A DNA stretch of 64,000 nt from Flavobacterium sp. A45 (GCF_002001005.1 NZ_MUNX01000093.1:34988-98987); one strand, 5' to 3'. Positions 1-8,696 are shown, counted from the first letter of the stretch. Translations and numbers: made by a program. The notes: generated by a model from the sequence alone, not told the origin.

Positions 1-1000
1 TTGAAACTGCTATTAGCCAAAGTGCCAATAACGTGTATTTTGCAATATTTCCTATAGAGTTCATATTTGGGGCTAATAATTTAAACCCTAATAATGTCAT
101 AAAAAAGAAAGGAATACCAACAGCAAGGAACATTAATAAACCAAAAGACCAGATTGGATAATCGGTAAAATTACCTGCTTCCACAAAACTTTGCCAAGGG
201 AAATCCATTGAAACACTGGTTCCTAATGTGAATACTCCAATGAATAGTAAAACCAGTACTGTTAAGCCTCCCATTATTAAAACTACTCCCAAAAACTTAG
301 CGAAAATCTTGAAGACTGTCATAATAAAATCTCCTAAACCGCTCCCTATTTTTTCGGCGCCTGTTTTTACTTGATTTCCAAATTTATCGTAATCAGCATT
401 TTTTATTTTCCCTGAAACATTTTCAAATTCCTCACGAACTTTTTTTTCAATATTTGAAATTGTAACGGGTTCTCCAGTCATTTCCAGTTTTTCAGAGGTT
501 GTTACCGCTTCTGGAGTTACGATCCAAAGGATAATATAAGCTAAAATTCCAGTTCCAAACCCCGCAAAAACAAATATTAAGAACATGATTTTTAACCAGA
601 CAGCATCAATTCCAAAATAATGTCCCAAACCTGTTGCAACACCACCTATCATTCCGTTTTCTTTGTCACGGTATAATTTTTTGGTAGTTCTAGGTGCAGC
701 ATAATCTCTACTGTTAGTAGTATTTGGACCATCCTCTTCGATAATGTAATCTTCTGGTTGCCCCATAACGGCGATAACTTCGTCTACTTCTCTAAGGGTA
801 ATTACATGTTTCTCTGTTTTTTGTTTTTCTGTCAATAATTCCGAAACTCTCATTTCGATATCCTTGATAATTTCTTCTTGTCCAGATGATTTTGACAGCG
901 ATCGTTTTATGGCGTCAAAATAACGAGTCAATTTTTGGTATGCATCTTCGTCAATATTGAAGAACATTCCGCCTAGATTTATATTTACAGTTTTGTTCAT
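1..1000 (-). CDS. PspC domain membrane protein (C-terminus cut by window edge)
   Basis: I translated this by hand from the ATG at 998-1000; the frame stays open to base 1, giving 333 residues with the end missing. The N-terminal ~95 residues are a soluble region typical of flavobacterial PspC proteins (starting MNKTVNINLGGMFFNI). A PspC domain follows at about residues 115-170, with the motif MIGGVATGLGHYFGID and one hydrophobic segment ending in IILWIVTPEA. At least two further membrane segments lie near residues 230-300. PspC proteins are inner-membrane proteins linked to envelope stress. The start is only 2 bp after the PadR stop, so the two are co-transcribed and PadR probably represses its own operon, as is common for PadR-PspC pairs. 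The family is certain; the exact role is unknown. Confidence 0.88.
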   Translation of the reverse strand, partial: MNKTVNINLGGMFFNIDEDAYQKLTRYFDAIKRSLSKSSGQEEIIKDIEMRVSELLTEKQKTEKHVITLREVDEVIAVMGQPEDYIIEEDGPNTTNSRDYAAPRTTKKLYRDKENGMIGGVATGLGHYFGIDAVWLKIMFLIFVFAGFGTGILAYIILWIVTPEAVTTSEKLEMTGEPVTISNIEKKVREEFENVSGKIKNADYDKFGNQVKTGAEKIGSGLGDFIMTVFKIFAKFLGVVLIMGGLTVLVLLFIGVFTLGTSVSMDFPWQSFVEAGNFTDYPIWSFGLLMFLAVGIPFFFMTLLGFKLLAPNMNSIGNIAKYTLLALWLIAVS

Positions 1001-1002
1001 GA

Positions 1003-1335
1003 CTATTGTTTTTGGTTGGTTATTAAGTTTACGGCATCAGACAATTCCGTCCATGTGCCATCAAGTTCTCTCAAAAAGGTTTGTCCAATTTCGGTCAAAC
1101 CATAATATTTTCTAGGTGGTCCCGATGTGGATTCTTCCCAACGATAATTGAGTAATCCATCATTTTTTAATCGAGTTAAGAGCGGATAAATGGTTCCCTC
1201 CACGACCAACAATTTAGCGTTTTTCAAAGTGTCTAATATTTCTGAGGTATAAGCGTCTTTCTCTTTTAAAACGGATAAGATACAAAACTCAAGAACACCT
1301 TTACGCATCTGGGCTTTTGTGTTTTCAATGTTCAT
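1003..1335 (-). CDS. PadR family transcriptional regulator
   Basis: A 110-residue winged-helix protein. It has the PadR core: MRKGVLEFCILSVL at the start of helix 1, then AYTSEILDTL, the recognition region VEGTIYPLLTRLKNDGLL and the wing RKYYGLTEIG. The short length, without a long C-terminal coiled coil, puts it in the small PadR subfamily. These are usually autorepressors that respond to small molecules or envelope stress. It is directly upstream of, and almost fused to, the PspC gene (2 bp gap), and lies 134 bp downstream of the DUF4870 gene on the same strand. Its target is most simply its own operon. This is inference from gene order; I did not find a clear operator. Confidence 0.92.
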   Translation of the reverse strand: MNIENTKAQMRKGVLEFCILSVLKEKDAYTSEILDTLKNAKLLVVEGTIYPLLTRLKNDGLLNYRWEESTSGPPRKYYGLTEIGQTFLRELDGTWTELSDAVNLITNQKQ

Positions 1336-1469
1336 AATTTTTTAATTTGAGTTGATTAGATTTGTTGATGATACTGTTCATTTTTGATTGATGATTGAAT
1401 GATTAATTATATGATATTATGCTTTTTTAATGATGTTTTAGAAGTTGTTTTAACTTGCAAACACTTTTT

Positions 1470-1925
1470 TTATTTAAGAAAAGATATTGTCAAAGGGTAA
1501 TTGTATTCTTCCCCATTAGAGGCCTTGATTGAAGCATAAATGACCAAAAAGAATTCAGCAATTTTTATACAGGCTAATACAAAAAGTGCCAAAACTCCAA
1601 CAGTTAAAATTCCAATGCTGTTGCCGTAATCAAAGTTTTCAAAAATGATATCATTATTATTGACAAAATCATTGAATGAAATATTTTTTAAAACGGTATA
1701 TAAAAATATTGGTATAGCAATCATTGCGAGTATCAAAGAGTAAATTAAAATACTCAATTGAAAATTTAACGCCTGTTTGCCATTGTGATCCACAAATTCT
1801 GATTGTTCTTTTTTGGATGTCCAAAGGATAATTGGAAATATATAATTCCCAAACGGAATGATATATTGGCTAAAAGTGCTCAAGTGTGTAAATGCTGCAA
1901 TGTTTCTTTCGGTTGAAGTTTCCAT
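1470..1925 (-). CDS. DUF4870 domain membrane protein
   Basis: A 151-residue protein with three hydrophobic segments (around residues 22-38, 55-75 and 105-130). It carries the DUF4870 pattern: an N-terminal NIAAFTHLSTFSQYIIPFGN stretch, then FVDHNGKQALNFQLS, and a C-terminal YASIKASNGEEYNYPL. DUF4870 proteins are small inner-membrane proteins of unknown function. In flavobacteria they often sit beside PspC/PadR genes, as here, so a part in envelope homeostasis is plausible but not shown. The 134 bp gap to padR leaves open whether they share a transcript. Confidence 0.85.
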   Translation of the reverse strand: METSTERNIAAFTHLSTFSQYIIPFGNYIFPIILWTSKKEQSEFVDHNGKQALNFQLSILIYSLILAMIAIPIFLYTVLKNISFNDFVNNNDIIFENFDYGNSIGILTVGVLALFVLACIKIAEFFLVIYASIKASNGEEYNYPLTISFLK

Positions 1926-2376
1926 TTTTTTTGATTTTTTTGATTACGTTTTTTGATTGATGATTGATGGCAGAAATTGATAAAATGACTTACCTAGTAA
2001 TTTCTTATACAAATATATGTCTAAAAGAGAGTATCTTGTATCGCATAGTAGTGTATATTAACATAATATTAACAAAAAACGATTATTTTGAAGGAAAATT
2101 ATACTTAATTAATCAAAAAACATAGCTTTGATTTATTCTATGACGTTGATAGCATTAAGCATAAAGGATTACTTCACTATATGTTATTTTCATAGGAGTT
2201 CAGTGAATTTCATTTGAAGCTAGCTACCGAAGTAGCGGATAGCCTGACAGTATTAGTGAAAGTTGTCATTTAATTGAAAGTAGAATCATTTTTTATGAAA
2301 ACCCGAAATGAGATAGAATAAAGTAATTGTGGATTTTTATATGTACGCATAGTATTTTTTGTATTTTAGCAAAAAA
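1926..2376. other. Intergenic region with a repeat fragment
   Basis: About 450 bp between divergent genes. I see no convincing gene. It holds one copy of a short repeat (2222-2253) whose relative lies at 42127-42160. The rest is AT-rich. The segment just before 2377 ends in TTTTGTATTTTAGC, which resembles the promoter-leader stretch placed immediately before many flavobacterial start codons. Confidence 0.6.
2222..2253. repeat. Dispersed repeat, family A, short copy
   Basis: A 32-nt stretch of the form AGCTACC-G-AAGTAGCG-G-ATAGCC-T-GACAGTAT. It matches 42127-42160 apart from two substitutions and a short indel. It contains the small inverted repeat CTACcgaaGTAG. The structured right half present at 42159-42223 is missing here, so this looks like a degraded or partial copy. 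Confidence 0.6.
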
Positions 2377-2838
2377 ATGTATCCCATGGAATTAACAGCA
2401 TCTAAATTAAATCGATTCGTATTTTTTAAATTGCCTTCTGCATTTATATGCGGGGTGCGGGTGAAATCTATCGATAAAGATAAATGTGTGGTCACGGTAA
2501 AGCACCGATGGATTAACCAAAATCCTTTTAATTCTATGTACTTTGCAGTTCAGGCGATGGCTGCCGAGTTGACAACAGGAGCGATGGTAATTGATAAAAT
2601 CCAACAAAGCGGAAAGAAAATTTCGATGCTGGTGGCTAATAATAAATCTAATTTTTCAAAAAAAGCTACAGGCCGAATCACTTTTAAGTGTCAAGACGGT
2701 CATTTAATAGAGGAGGCAATTCAAAATACAATTGCTACTGGGGAAGGTCAAACGTTTTGGATGAAATCTATTGGGACTAATGAAGAGGGCTTGCAGGTTT
2801 CCGAAATGGATTTTGAATGGAGTATCAGACTAAAATAA
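2377..2838 (+). CDS. DUF4442 domain protein (hotdog-fold, thioesterase-like)
   Basis: About 154 residues from the ATG at 2377; a TTG at 2359 is in frame, but it falls inside the promoter-like stretch. A second ATG at 2386 is also possible. The protein matches the DUF4442 pattern: FKLPSAFICGVRV, then NPFNSMYFAVQAMAAELTTG, which corresponds to the central helix of the hotdog fold. Such proteins resemble acyl-CoA thioesterases of the PaaI type, but the substrate is unknown and the family catalytic residues cannot be assigned with confidence. It stands alone, with a strong terminator immediately downstream. Confidence 0.85.
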   Translation: MYPMELTASKLNRFVFFKLPSAFICGVRVKSIDKDKCVVTVKHRWINQNPFNSMYFAVQAMAAELTTGAMVIDKIQQSGKKISMLVANNKSNFSKKATGRITFKCQDGHLIEEAIQNTIATGEGQTFWMKSIGTNEEGLQVSEMDFEWSIRLK

Positions 2839-2855
2839 GCTGCTATTTTTTAAAT

Positions 2856-2893
2856 AAAAAAAAGCTTCGTTAACTAGAAACGAAGCTTTTTTT
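2856..2893 (+). terminator. Rho-independent terminator after DUF4442 gene
   Basis: Inverted repeat AAAGCTTCGTT ... AACGAAGCTTT with a loop of about 7 nt, flanked by A and T runs. It can act on both strands but only the plus-strand gene ends here. Confidence 0.85.
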
Positions 2894-3118
2894 GATATAA
2901 GGCAATAGTGAATTAATAATTATTATAGAAAACAACCTTACTTTCAATACTTGAGAGTTGTATTCTTGGGGGAGCGAATAAAAACCTGCCTCAAAATTAA
3001 ACAAAACTATAACGTGATAGTCTTAAAATTATATTAAAGTTTTGTTTAAAAATTAGTTGTTCTTTCCTTTGAAAAAAAAATTTTTAAAAAAAGATGACAA
3101 TTTGACATTTTAGAAGTT

Positions 3119-3135
3119 TTGGCAGTACTTTTGCA
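3119..3135 (+). promoter_or_regulatory. grpE promoter: TAnnTTTG box overlapping a sigma-54-like -24/-12 element
   Basis: TACTTTTG at 3126-3133 is a perfect Bacteroidota -7 box. The same bases also read TTGGCAGTACTTTTGCA at 3119-3135: TGGCA and TTGC with the GG (3121-3122) and GC (3133-3134) exactly 12 bp apart, as in the sigma-54 consensus YTGGCACGRNNNTTGCW. Either reading places the transcription start about 4-12 bp downstream and gives a short leader before the ATG at 3146. Confidence 0.6.
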
Positions 3136-3145
3136 ATCGAATCTT

Positions 3146-3733
3146 ATGAATAAAATTATGTTTAAGAATTTTTTTAAAAATAAAAGTAATATGACTACAG
3201 AAAATACAGAATTCGATCAAGAAATAGATGATGTGACATTAGAGAATAATGCAAATGGTGAGCAACTTATTATTGAAGAATTAAGTGTTGAAGAGCAATT
3301 AGCACAAGACTTAGCCAAAGAGAAAGATAAGTTTTTGAGATTATTTGCTGAATTTGAAAATTACAAAAGACGTACTACAAAAGAAAGAATCGAGTTGTTT
3401 AAAACGGCCAATCAAGAAGTATTGCTTGCTATGTTGCCTGTATTAGATGATTTTGACAGAGCAATAATTGAAATCAGTAAATCGGAAGATGAATTGCTTG
3501 CCAAAGGTGTAGAATTGATTCACGAAAAACTGAAAAGCACTTTAGTTGCCAAAGGATTAGAACAAGTTGATGTTAAAGCGGGTGATGCATTTGATGCTGA
3601 TTTTGCCGAAGCAATTACTCAAATTCCAGCAGCATCTGACAAGATGAAAGGAAAAATTGTAGATGTTCTTGAAAAAGGGTACAAACTAGGCGATAAAATT
3701 ATTCGTTTCCCAAAAGTGGTAATTGGTAACTAA
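3146..3733 (+). CDS. grpE: Nucleotide exchange factor GrpE
   Basis: Co-chaperone that releases ADP from DnaK. The N-terminal ~55 residues are acidic and disordered. A long helix follows (EEQLAQDLAKEKDKFLRLFAEFENYKRRTTKER), which carries the GrpE dimer region, then LLAMLPVLDDFDRAI. The C-terminal beta domain ends with the family signature VLEKGYKLGDKIIRFPKVVIG. A TTG at 3119 is in frame but lies inside the promoter, so the start is the ATG at 3146 or one of the later ATGs at 3158 or 3191. It is followed 81 bp later by dnaJ, the usual flavobacterial pair; dnaK is not in the window. Confidence 0.96.
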   Translation: MNKIMFKNFFKNKSNMTTENTEFDQEIDDVTLENNANGEQLIIEELSVEEQLAQDLAKEKDKFLRLFAEFENYKRRTTKERIELFKTANQEVLLAMLPVLDDFDRAIIEISKSEDELLAKGVELIHEKLKSTLVAKGLEQVDVKAGDAFDADFAEAITQIPAASDKMKGKIVDVLEKGYKLGDKIIRFPKVVIGN

Positions 3734-3814
3734 AAAATCAAATTGCAAATCATAAATTCTAATGTGTTGAACAATTGGAGTTTATAATTCAAATATTTGG
3801 AATTTATTTTAATT

Positions 3815-4930
3815 ATGAAAAAAGATTTTTACGAAATATTAGGCATTTCAAAAGGTGCAGATGCTGCCGAAATTAAAAAGGCATACAGAAAAAGTGCATT
3901 GAAATACCATCCTGACAAGAATCCTGGCGACAAAGAGGCAGAAGAAAAGTTCAAATTGGCTGCCGAAGCATACGAAGTATTGAGTGATCCTGCCAAAAAA
4001 GCAAAGTATGACCAATATGGGCATCAAGCATTTGACGGTTCTGGCGGTTTTGGCGGTGGTGGTCATGGCGGAATGAATATGGATGATATCTTTAGTCAAT
4101 TTGGAGATATTTTCGGTGGTGGTTTTGGAGGATTTGGCGGAGGCGGAGGCGGAGGTCCTCGTCGCGTAAAAGGAAGCAATTTGCGTATTAAAGTAAAATT
4201 GACTCTGGAAGAAATTGCCAATGGTGTTGAGAAAAAAGTAAAAGTAAAACGTAAAGTTCAAGCTCAAGGTGTAAGTTATAAAACCTGTTCAACTTGTAAT
4301 GGTCAAGGTCAGGTAATGCGAGTTACCAACACGATTTTGGGTAGAATGCAATCAGCTTCAACTTGTCCAACTTGTGGAGGTTCTGGTCAAATTTTAGACA
4401 AGAAACCAAATAATGCCGATTCTCAAGGAATGGTGGTAGAAGACGAAACGGTTTCTATCAAAATTCCTGCTGGTGTTGTAGACGGAATGCAATTGAAAGT
4501 TTCAGGTAAAGGAAATGACGCTCCAGGGAACAGTGTTCCAGGAGATTTGATAGTAGTTATTGAAGAAATTGAACACGAATATTTGAAACGTGAAGGTGAA
4601 AATCTGCACTATGATTTATACATTAGTTTCGCAGAAGCTGTTCTTGGAATTTCAAAAGATATAGATGCTGTAAACGGAAAAGTAAGAATCAAATTGGAAG
4701 AAGGAATTCAATCCGGTAAAATTCTACGATTAAAAGGGAAAGGTATTCCAAGTATTAATGGTTACGGAAGTGGTGATTTATTAGTACATGTGAATGTTTG
4801 GACTCCAAAAACTTTAAATAAAGAACAAAGACAATTCTTTGAAAAAGCGTTAACGGATGATAACTTTACTCCAAATCCTGAAAAATCAGATAAATCATTT
4901 TTTGAAAAAGTAAAAGATATGTTTTCATAA
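3815..4930 (+). CDS. dnaJ: Chaperone DnaJ with a half zinc finger
   Basis: About 371 residues. The J domain is at residues 1-70 with the HPD motif ([10 protein letters not shown]), followed by a glycine-rich linker (about 75-115). Only two of the four CxxCxGxG motifs normally found in DnaJ are present, CSTCNGQG and CPTCGGSG, 26 residues apart and followed by the C-terminal substrate-binding domains. By position and flanking sequence they are motifs II and III, which form the second zinc site; motifs I and IV of the first site are absent. The start is set at the ATG of [10 protein letters not shown], because the in-frame ATG at 3797 adds a non-family extension. It stimulates DnaK ATPase and delivers substrates. 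Confidence 0.96.
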   Translation: MKKDFYEILGISKGADAAEIKKAYRKSALKYHPDKNPGDKEAEEKFKLAAEAYEVLSDPAKKAKYDQYGHQAFDGSGGFGGGGHGGMNMDDIFSQFGDIFGGGFGGFGGGGGGGPRRVKGSNLRIKVKLTLEEIANGVEKKVKVKRKVQAQGVSYKTCSTCNGQGQVMRVTNTILGRMQSASTCPTCGGSGQILDKKPNNADSQGMVVEDETVSIKIPAGVVDGMQLKVSGKGNDAPGNSVPGDLIVVIEEIEHEYLKREGENLHYDLYISFAEAVLGISKDIDAVNGKVRIKLEEGIQSGKILRLKGKGIPSINGYGSGDLLVHVNVWTPKTLNKEQRQFFEKALTDDNFTPNPEKSDKSFFEKVKDMFS

Positions 4931-4951
4931 CTTTTTAAAACAATAAAATAC

Positions 4952-4987
4952 AAACCCATCCTTTATTCGTTAAGGATGGGTTTTTTA
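4952..4987 (+). terminator. Rho-independent terminator after dnaJ
   Basis: AAACCCATCCTT ... AAGGATGGGTTT, a 12-bp stem with an 8-nt loop followed by a T run. It closes the grpE-dnaJ unit. Confidence 0.88.
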
Positions 4988-5049
4988 ATGTACAATTAAG
5001 ACAATTAAGTCCTGATTTTTTTTACTTTTACGCCAATTAAAAAAGTAGC

Positions 5050-5970
5050 ATGAGTAACATACTTGAAGTAAGTAAAGTAGTTAAGCAATATGGTGATTAT
5101 GTAGCGCTTAACGAAGTGTCATTAACCGTTCCCAAGGGAAGTATATACGGACTTCTTGGTCCAAATGGTGCAGGGAAAACTTCACTAATTCGAATTATCA
5201 ACCAAATTACAATGCCCGATAGTGGCGAAATCACTCTTGATGGCGAAAAACTTCAGCCCAAACACATACAATACATAGGATATCTTCCTGAAGAAAGAGG
5301 CTTGTACAGCTCTATGAAGGTAGGAGAGCAGTGTTTGTATTTGGCACAAATGAAAGGATTGTCCAAAGCCGAAGCCAAAAAACAATTGGATTATTGGTTC
5401 GACCGCTTGGGAATTCAAGGTTGGTGGAACAAGAAAGTTCAAGAATTGTCCAAAGGAATGGCACAGAAAATCCAGTTTGTGGTTTGCGTTTTGCATAAAC
5501 CTAAATTGTTGATTTTTGATGAGCCTTTTTCCGGATTTGACCCTGTAAATGCCAATGTCATCAAAGACGAAATTTTGGCATTGCGTGACGAAGGAGCTAC
5601 GATTATATTTTCTACCCATAGAATGGAAAGTGTGGAAGAATTGTGTGATCATATTGCACTCATCCACAAATCGAATAAGTTGATTGAAGGAAAGTTAATT
5701 GATGTGAAGAGACAATTCAAAACCAATAGTTTTGAAGTTGGTATTGTGTCGGACAATGTAGAAGGTTTGATGTTCGACATTACCCAAAAATTTAAGGTAG
5801 GACAGGCCAATTTTAAATCATTAAACGATGAAATAAAATTGGAGATTCAACTCGGTAATGCCACACCAAACGAATTGCTGAATGTGCTGACACAACGCGG
5901 TCAGGTAATGCATTTTGTTGAAAAAATCCCTAGTGTGAATGATATTTTTATTCAAACAGTAACAGGATAG
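5050..5970 (+). CDS. ABC transporter ATP-binding protein (NatA-like)
   Basis: 306 residues. Walker A is GPNGAGKT (residues 37-44), the signature is LSKGM (a variant of LSGGQ), Walker B is LLIFDEPFSGFDP and the switch histidine is in STHRME. After residue ~215 there is the extra C-terminal domain typical of the NatA/drug-export subfamily (DUF4162-like). It powers the permease encoded next (99 bp downstream). The pair resembles NatAB-type sodium or drug exporters, but the cargo cannot be read from sequence. A near-consensus -7 box (TACTTTTA, 5023-5030) precedes it. Confidence 0.93.
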   Translation: MSNILEVSKVVKQYGDYVALNEVSLTVPKGSIYGLLGPNGAGKTSLIRIINQITMPDSGEITLDGEKLQPKHIQYIGYLPEERGLYSSMKVGEQCLYLAQMKGLSKAEAKKQLDYWFDRLGIQGWWNKKVQELSKGMAQKIQFVVCVLHKPKLLIFDEPFSGFDPVNANVIKDEILALRDEGATIIFSTHRMESVEELCDHIALIHKSNKLIEGKLIDVKRQFKTNSFEVGIVSDNVEGLMFDITQKFKVGQANFKSLNDEIKLEIQLGNATPNELLNVLTQRGQVMHFVEKIPSVNDIFIQTVTG

Positions 5971-5975
5971 ATTAA

Positions 5976-6025
5976 TTGGATTGTTGAATTTTTTAGACTT
6001 TTCGACTAGAAATTCAACAATCCAA
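5976..6025 (+). repeat. Perfect 16-bp inverted repeat between the two ABC genes
   Basis: TTGGATTGTTGAATTT at 5976-5991 is the exact reverse complement of 6010-6025, with an 18-nt loop. No T run follows, so it is more likely an mRNA processing or stability element that sets the ratio of ATPase to permease than a full terminator. Confidence 0.75.
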
Positions 6026-6069
6026 CAATCGAATGATCAAATAATCTAAAAATCGAATAATCTATATAA

Positions 6070-7386
6070 ATGAGCATTATTTCATTAATAATAAAAAGAG
6101 AGTTTATTGCCAAAGTTCGCAATAAGTCATTTGTTGTAATGACTTTTTTAAGTCCGTTGCTGTTCGTTGGAATTGCTGGTTTTGTTGCGTATTTGAGCTC
6201 GATGAAAGCCGAAACAAAACGTATTGCAATTCATGATGAATCGGGTTTGTTTGTCAACGAGTTTGTAGCTCAAAATGATAAAGACAGTGAATACAGGTAC
6301 TTGGATTTGTCGGCAATTGATGTTCAAGCTCTTAAAGACAGTATAGCTGAAGAACATTTTGAAGCCTTAATTTATGTTCCAAAAACGAACAGTAACAAAG
6401 ATTTGGAAAATAAAATCGAATTGATTTCCAATAATAGCCCAAGTATAATTTTCATTGAAAAGGCCCAGGGAATTATTGCCGATAAATTGACTAAAGATAA
6501 CTTGGAATTGGCACATTTGGACACTTTAGCCATAAAAAATGCTAAAGCTGAAGTAGTTTTGAATCTGTCCAAAGCTTCTGGAGAAGAAAGTATTAGAGGG
6601 CTTAATGAAATAAAAATAGCTATAGGTGGCGCTTTTGGCTATCTTATTATGATGTTCATAATTATTTATGGAAATATGGTGATGCGCTCTGTAATAGAAG
6701 AAAAAACGAATCGTATTGTAGAGATTATAATTTCTTCGGTAAAACCGTTTCAACTCATGATGGGAAAAATAATAGGGACATCATTGGCAGGTTTATTGCA
6801 GTTTTTAATTTGGACTGTAATCGGTCTATCGTTAATGTTTGCTGCATCTGTATTTTTTGGCGTCAATATTGGGCCAGCATCCAATGTTTCTCCAGAAATG
6901 ATGCATGCTGCTCAGCAGGAGTTTTCAGGAACTGCCCAAATGTATATCAAAGAAATTTGGAATCTTCCCATTGCCAGTATTTTGATTAGTTTTATCATTT
7001 ATTTTATTGGAGGGTATTTTTTATACAGTTCTTTTTATGCCGCAATTGGAGCTGCTGTAGATAATCAAACGGATTCGCAGCAATTTCTTTTACCTATAAT
7101 AATGCCGTTGATGCTTAGTGTTTACATTGGTTTTTTTACGGTTATTAATGATCCCCATGGAACTATAGCGGTAGTTTTTTCAATGATACCCTTAACATCA
7201 CCAATAGTAATGCTCATGCGTATTCCTTTTGGAGTACCATGGTGGCAAATTGCAATTTCCGTATCTTTGTTGTTCGGAACTTTTTTTGGTGTAGTTTGGT
7301 TTGCTGCCAAAATCTACCGTGTTGGAATTTTGATGTATGGAAAAAAACCGAGTTGGAAAGAGTTGTATAAATGGTTGAAATATTAA
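6070..7386 (+). CDS. ABC-2 type permease (NatB-like)
   Basis: 438 residues. Membrane segment 1 is at about 20-42, followed by an extracytoplasmic domain of about 140 residues. Five more segments follow between about 180 and 425. The stretch VIEEKTNRIVEIIISSVKPFQLMMGKIIG is the hallmark of the NatB/ABC2_membrane_3 family (a cytoplasmic coupling helix). It forms the membrane channel for the ATPase at 5050-5970. The domain layout (large outer loop between TM1 and TM2) indicates an exporter. Cargo unknown. Confidence 0.92.
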   Translation: MSIISLIIKREFIAKVRNKSFVVMTFLSPLLFVGIAGFVAYLSSMKAETKRIAIHDESGLFVNEFVAQNDKDSEYRYLDLSAIDVQALKDSIAEEHFEALIYVPKTNSNKDLENKIELISNNSPSIIFIEKAQGIIADKLTKDNLELAHLDTLAIKNAKAEVVLNLSKASGEESIRGLNEIKIAIGGAFGYLIMMFIIIYGNMVMRSVIEEKTNRIVEIIISSVKPFQLMMGKIIGTSLAGLLQFLIWTVIGLSLMFAASVFFGVNIGPASNVSPEMMHAAQQEFSGTAQMYIKEIWNLPIASILISFIIYFIGGYFLYSSFYAAIGAAVDNQTDSQQFLLPIIMPLMLSVYIGFFTVINDPHGTIAVVFSMIPLTSPIVMLMRIPFGVPWWQIAISVSLLFGTFFGVVWFAAKIYRVGILMYGKKPSWKELYKWLKY

Positions 7387-7434
7387 AGGTTATTAGAATA
7401 GTTAAGTTATAATGCCAAAATAAAAAAGTTATTT

Positions 7435-8598
7435 ATGTCGAAAATTCTGATTATCGAAGACGAAGAAGCTATTAGAAGAGTATTGTCCAAAATACTTTGT
7501 GAAGAAAATGAGTCTTATGAAGTTGATGTAGCCGAAGATGGTGTCATTGGACTTGAAAAAATAAAAGGAAATGACTATGATCTGGTTTTATGCGATATAA
7601 AAATGCCAAAAATGGATGGCGTTGAATTACTTGAAGCCGTAAAAAAAATTGATAACGAAATTCCTATTGTAATGATTTCAGGACATGGGGATATGGAAAC
7701 AGCAATCAATACCATGCGCATGGGCGCATTTGATTATATCTCAAAGCCACCCGATTTAAACCGATTGCTGAATACAGTCCGAAATGCATTAGACAAGAAA
7801 AAATTGGTTGTCGAGAATAAAATTCTGAAGAAAAAAGTAAGTAAGAAATACGAAATAATAGGGGAAAGTGAACCAATCAATCTGGTAAAAGTCATGATTG
7901 ATAAAGTGGCTAAAACCGATGCAAGAGTCCTCATAACAGGTCTAAACGGAACTGGAAAGGAATTGGTTGCCCATCAGTTACATGACAAAAGCGATCGTTC
8001 TAGTGCACCAATGGTTGAAGTGAATTGTGCGGCTATTCCTAGTGAATTGATAGAAAGCGAATTGTTTGGGCACACAAAAGGAGCCTTTACATCGGCGGTA
8101 AAAGATCGCGCAGGGAAATTTGAAGTAGCCAATAAAGGAACTATTTTCTTGGATGAAATTGGAGACATGAGTTTGTCGGCTCAAGCCAAAGTTTTGAGAG
8201 CTTTACAAGAAGGAATCATAACACGAGTAGGGGCAGACAATGATATAAAAATCGATGTACGTGTTATTGCTGCTACCAATAAAGATTTAAAAAAGGAAAT
8301 TTCTGAAGGCCGTTTTAGAGAAGATTTGTATCATCGTTTGGCAGTTATTCTAATAAATGTACCTTCTTTAAATAATAGAAGGGAAGACATACCTTCTTTG
8401 ATTGAGCATTTTACAAATAAAATAGCAATTGAACAAGGTAATGCAGTTAAGCATTTTTCAGCGGAGGCCATTCGTTTGTTGCAAGAATATGATTGGACAG
8501 GAAATATTAGAGAATTACGCAATGTGGTAGAACGCTTGATAATACTTGGAGGTAACGAAATTTCCGAAAGTGATGTTAAGGCTTTTGCGAGTAAATAA
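7435..8598 (+). CDS. NtrC-type sigma-54 response regulator lacking a C-terminal HTH
   Basis: 387 residues. The receiver domain (1-120) has the acid pair E8/D9 and phosphoacceptor D54 (LCDIKMPKMDG). The AAA+ domain has Walker A GLNGTGKE (169-176), the sigma-54 contact loop GAFTSA (216-221; consensus GAFTGA) and the arginine-finger region FREDLYHRL. The protein stops about 15 residues after NIRELRNVVERL, so the Fis-type DNA-binding helix-turn-helix of normal NtrC proteins (usual length 440-470) is absent. It could activate sigma-54 polymerase from solution, as FlhF/FleT-like or HTH-less activators do. No kinase gene is adjacent. It follows the ABC permease by 48 bp and may share its transcript. 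Confidence 0.9.
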   Translation: MSKILIIEDEEAIRRVLSKILCEENESYEVDVAEDGVIGLEKIKGNDYDLVLCDIKMPKMDGVELLEAVKKIDNEIPIVMISGHGDMETAINTMRMGAFDYISKPPDLNRLLNTVRNALDKKKLVVENKILKKKVSKKYEIIGESEPINLVKVMIDKVAKTDARVLITGLNGTGKELVAHQLHDKSDRSSAPMVEVNCAAIPSELIESELFGHTKGAFTSAVKDRAGKFEVANKGTIFLDEIGDMSLSAQAKVLRALQEGIITRVGADNDIKIDVRVIAATNKDLKKEISEGRFREDLYHRLAVILINVPSLNNRREDIPSLIEHFTNKIAIEQGNAVKHFSAEAIRLLQEYDWTGNIRELRNVVERLIILGGNEISESDVKAFASK

Positions 8599-8696
8599 TA
8601 AGGAATTTAATGGTTTAAAAATTTAATGGTTTAAAGATTTGGCGTCTATTTTTAATCTTTCAATTATTTCAATTTTTAATCTTTCAATAATAAGAA

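Noticed and set aside
3848..4267. 139-codon antisense frame inside dnaJ
   Set aside because: Shadow of a well-supported gene; low-complexity Phe-rich translation.
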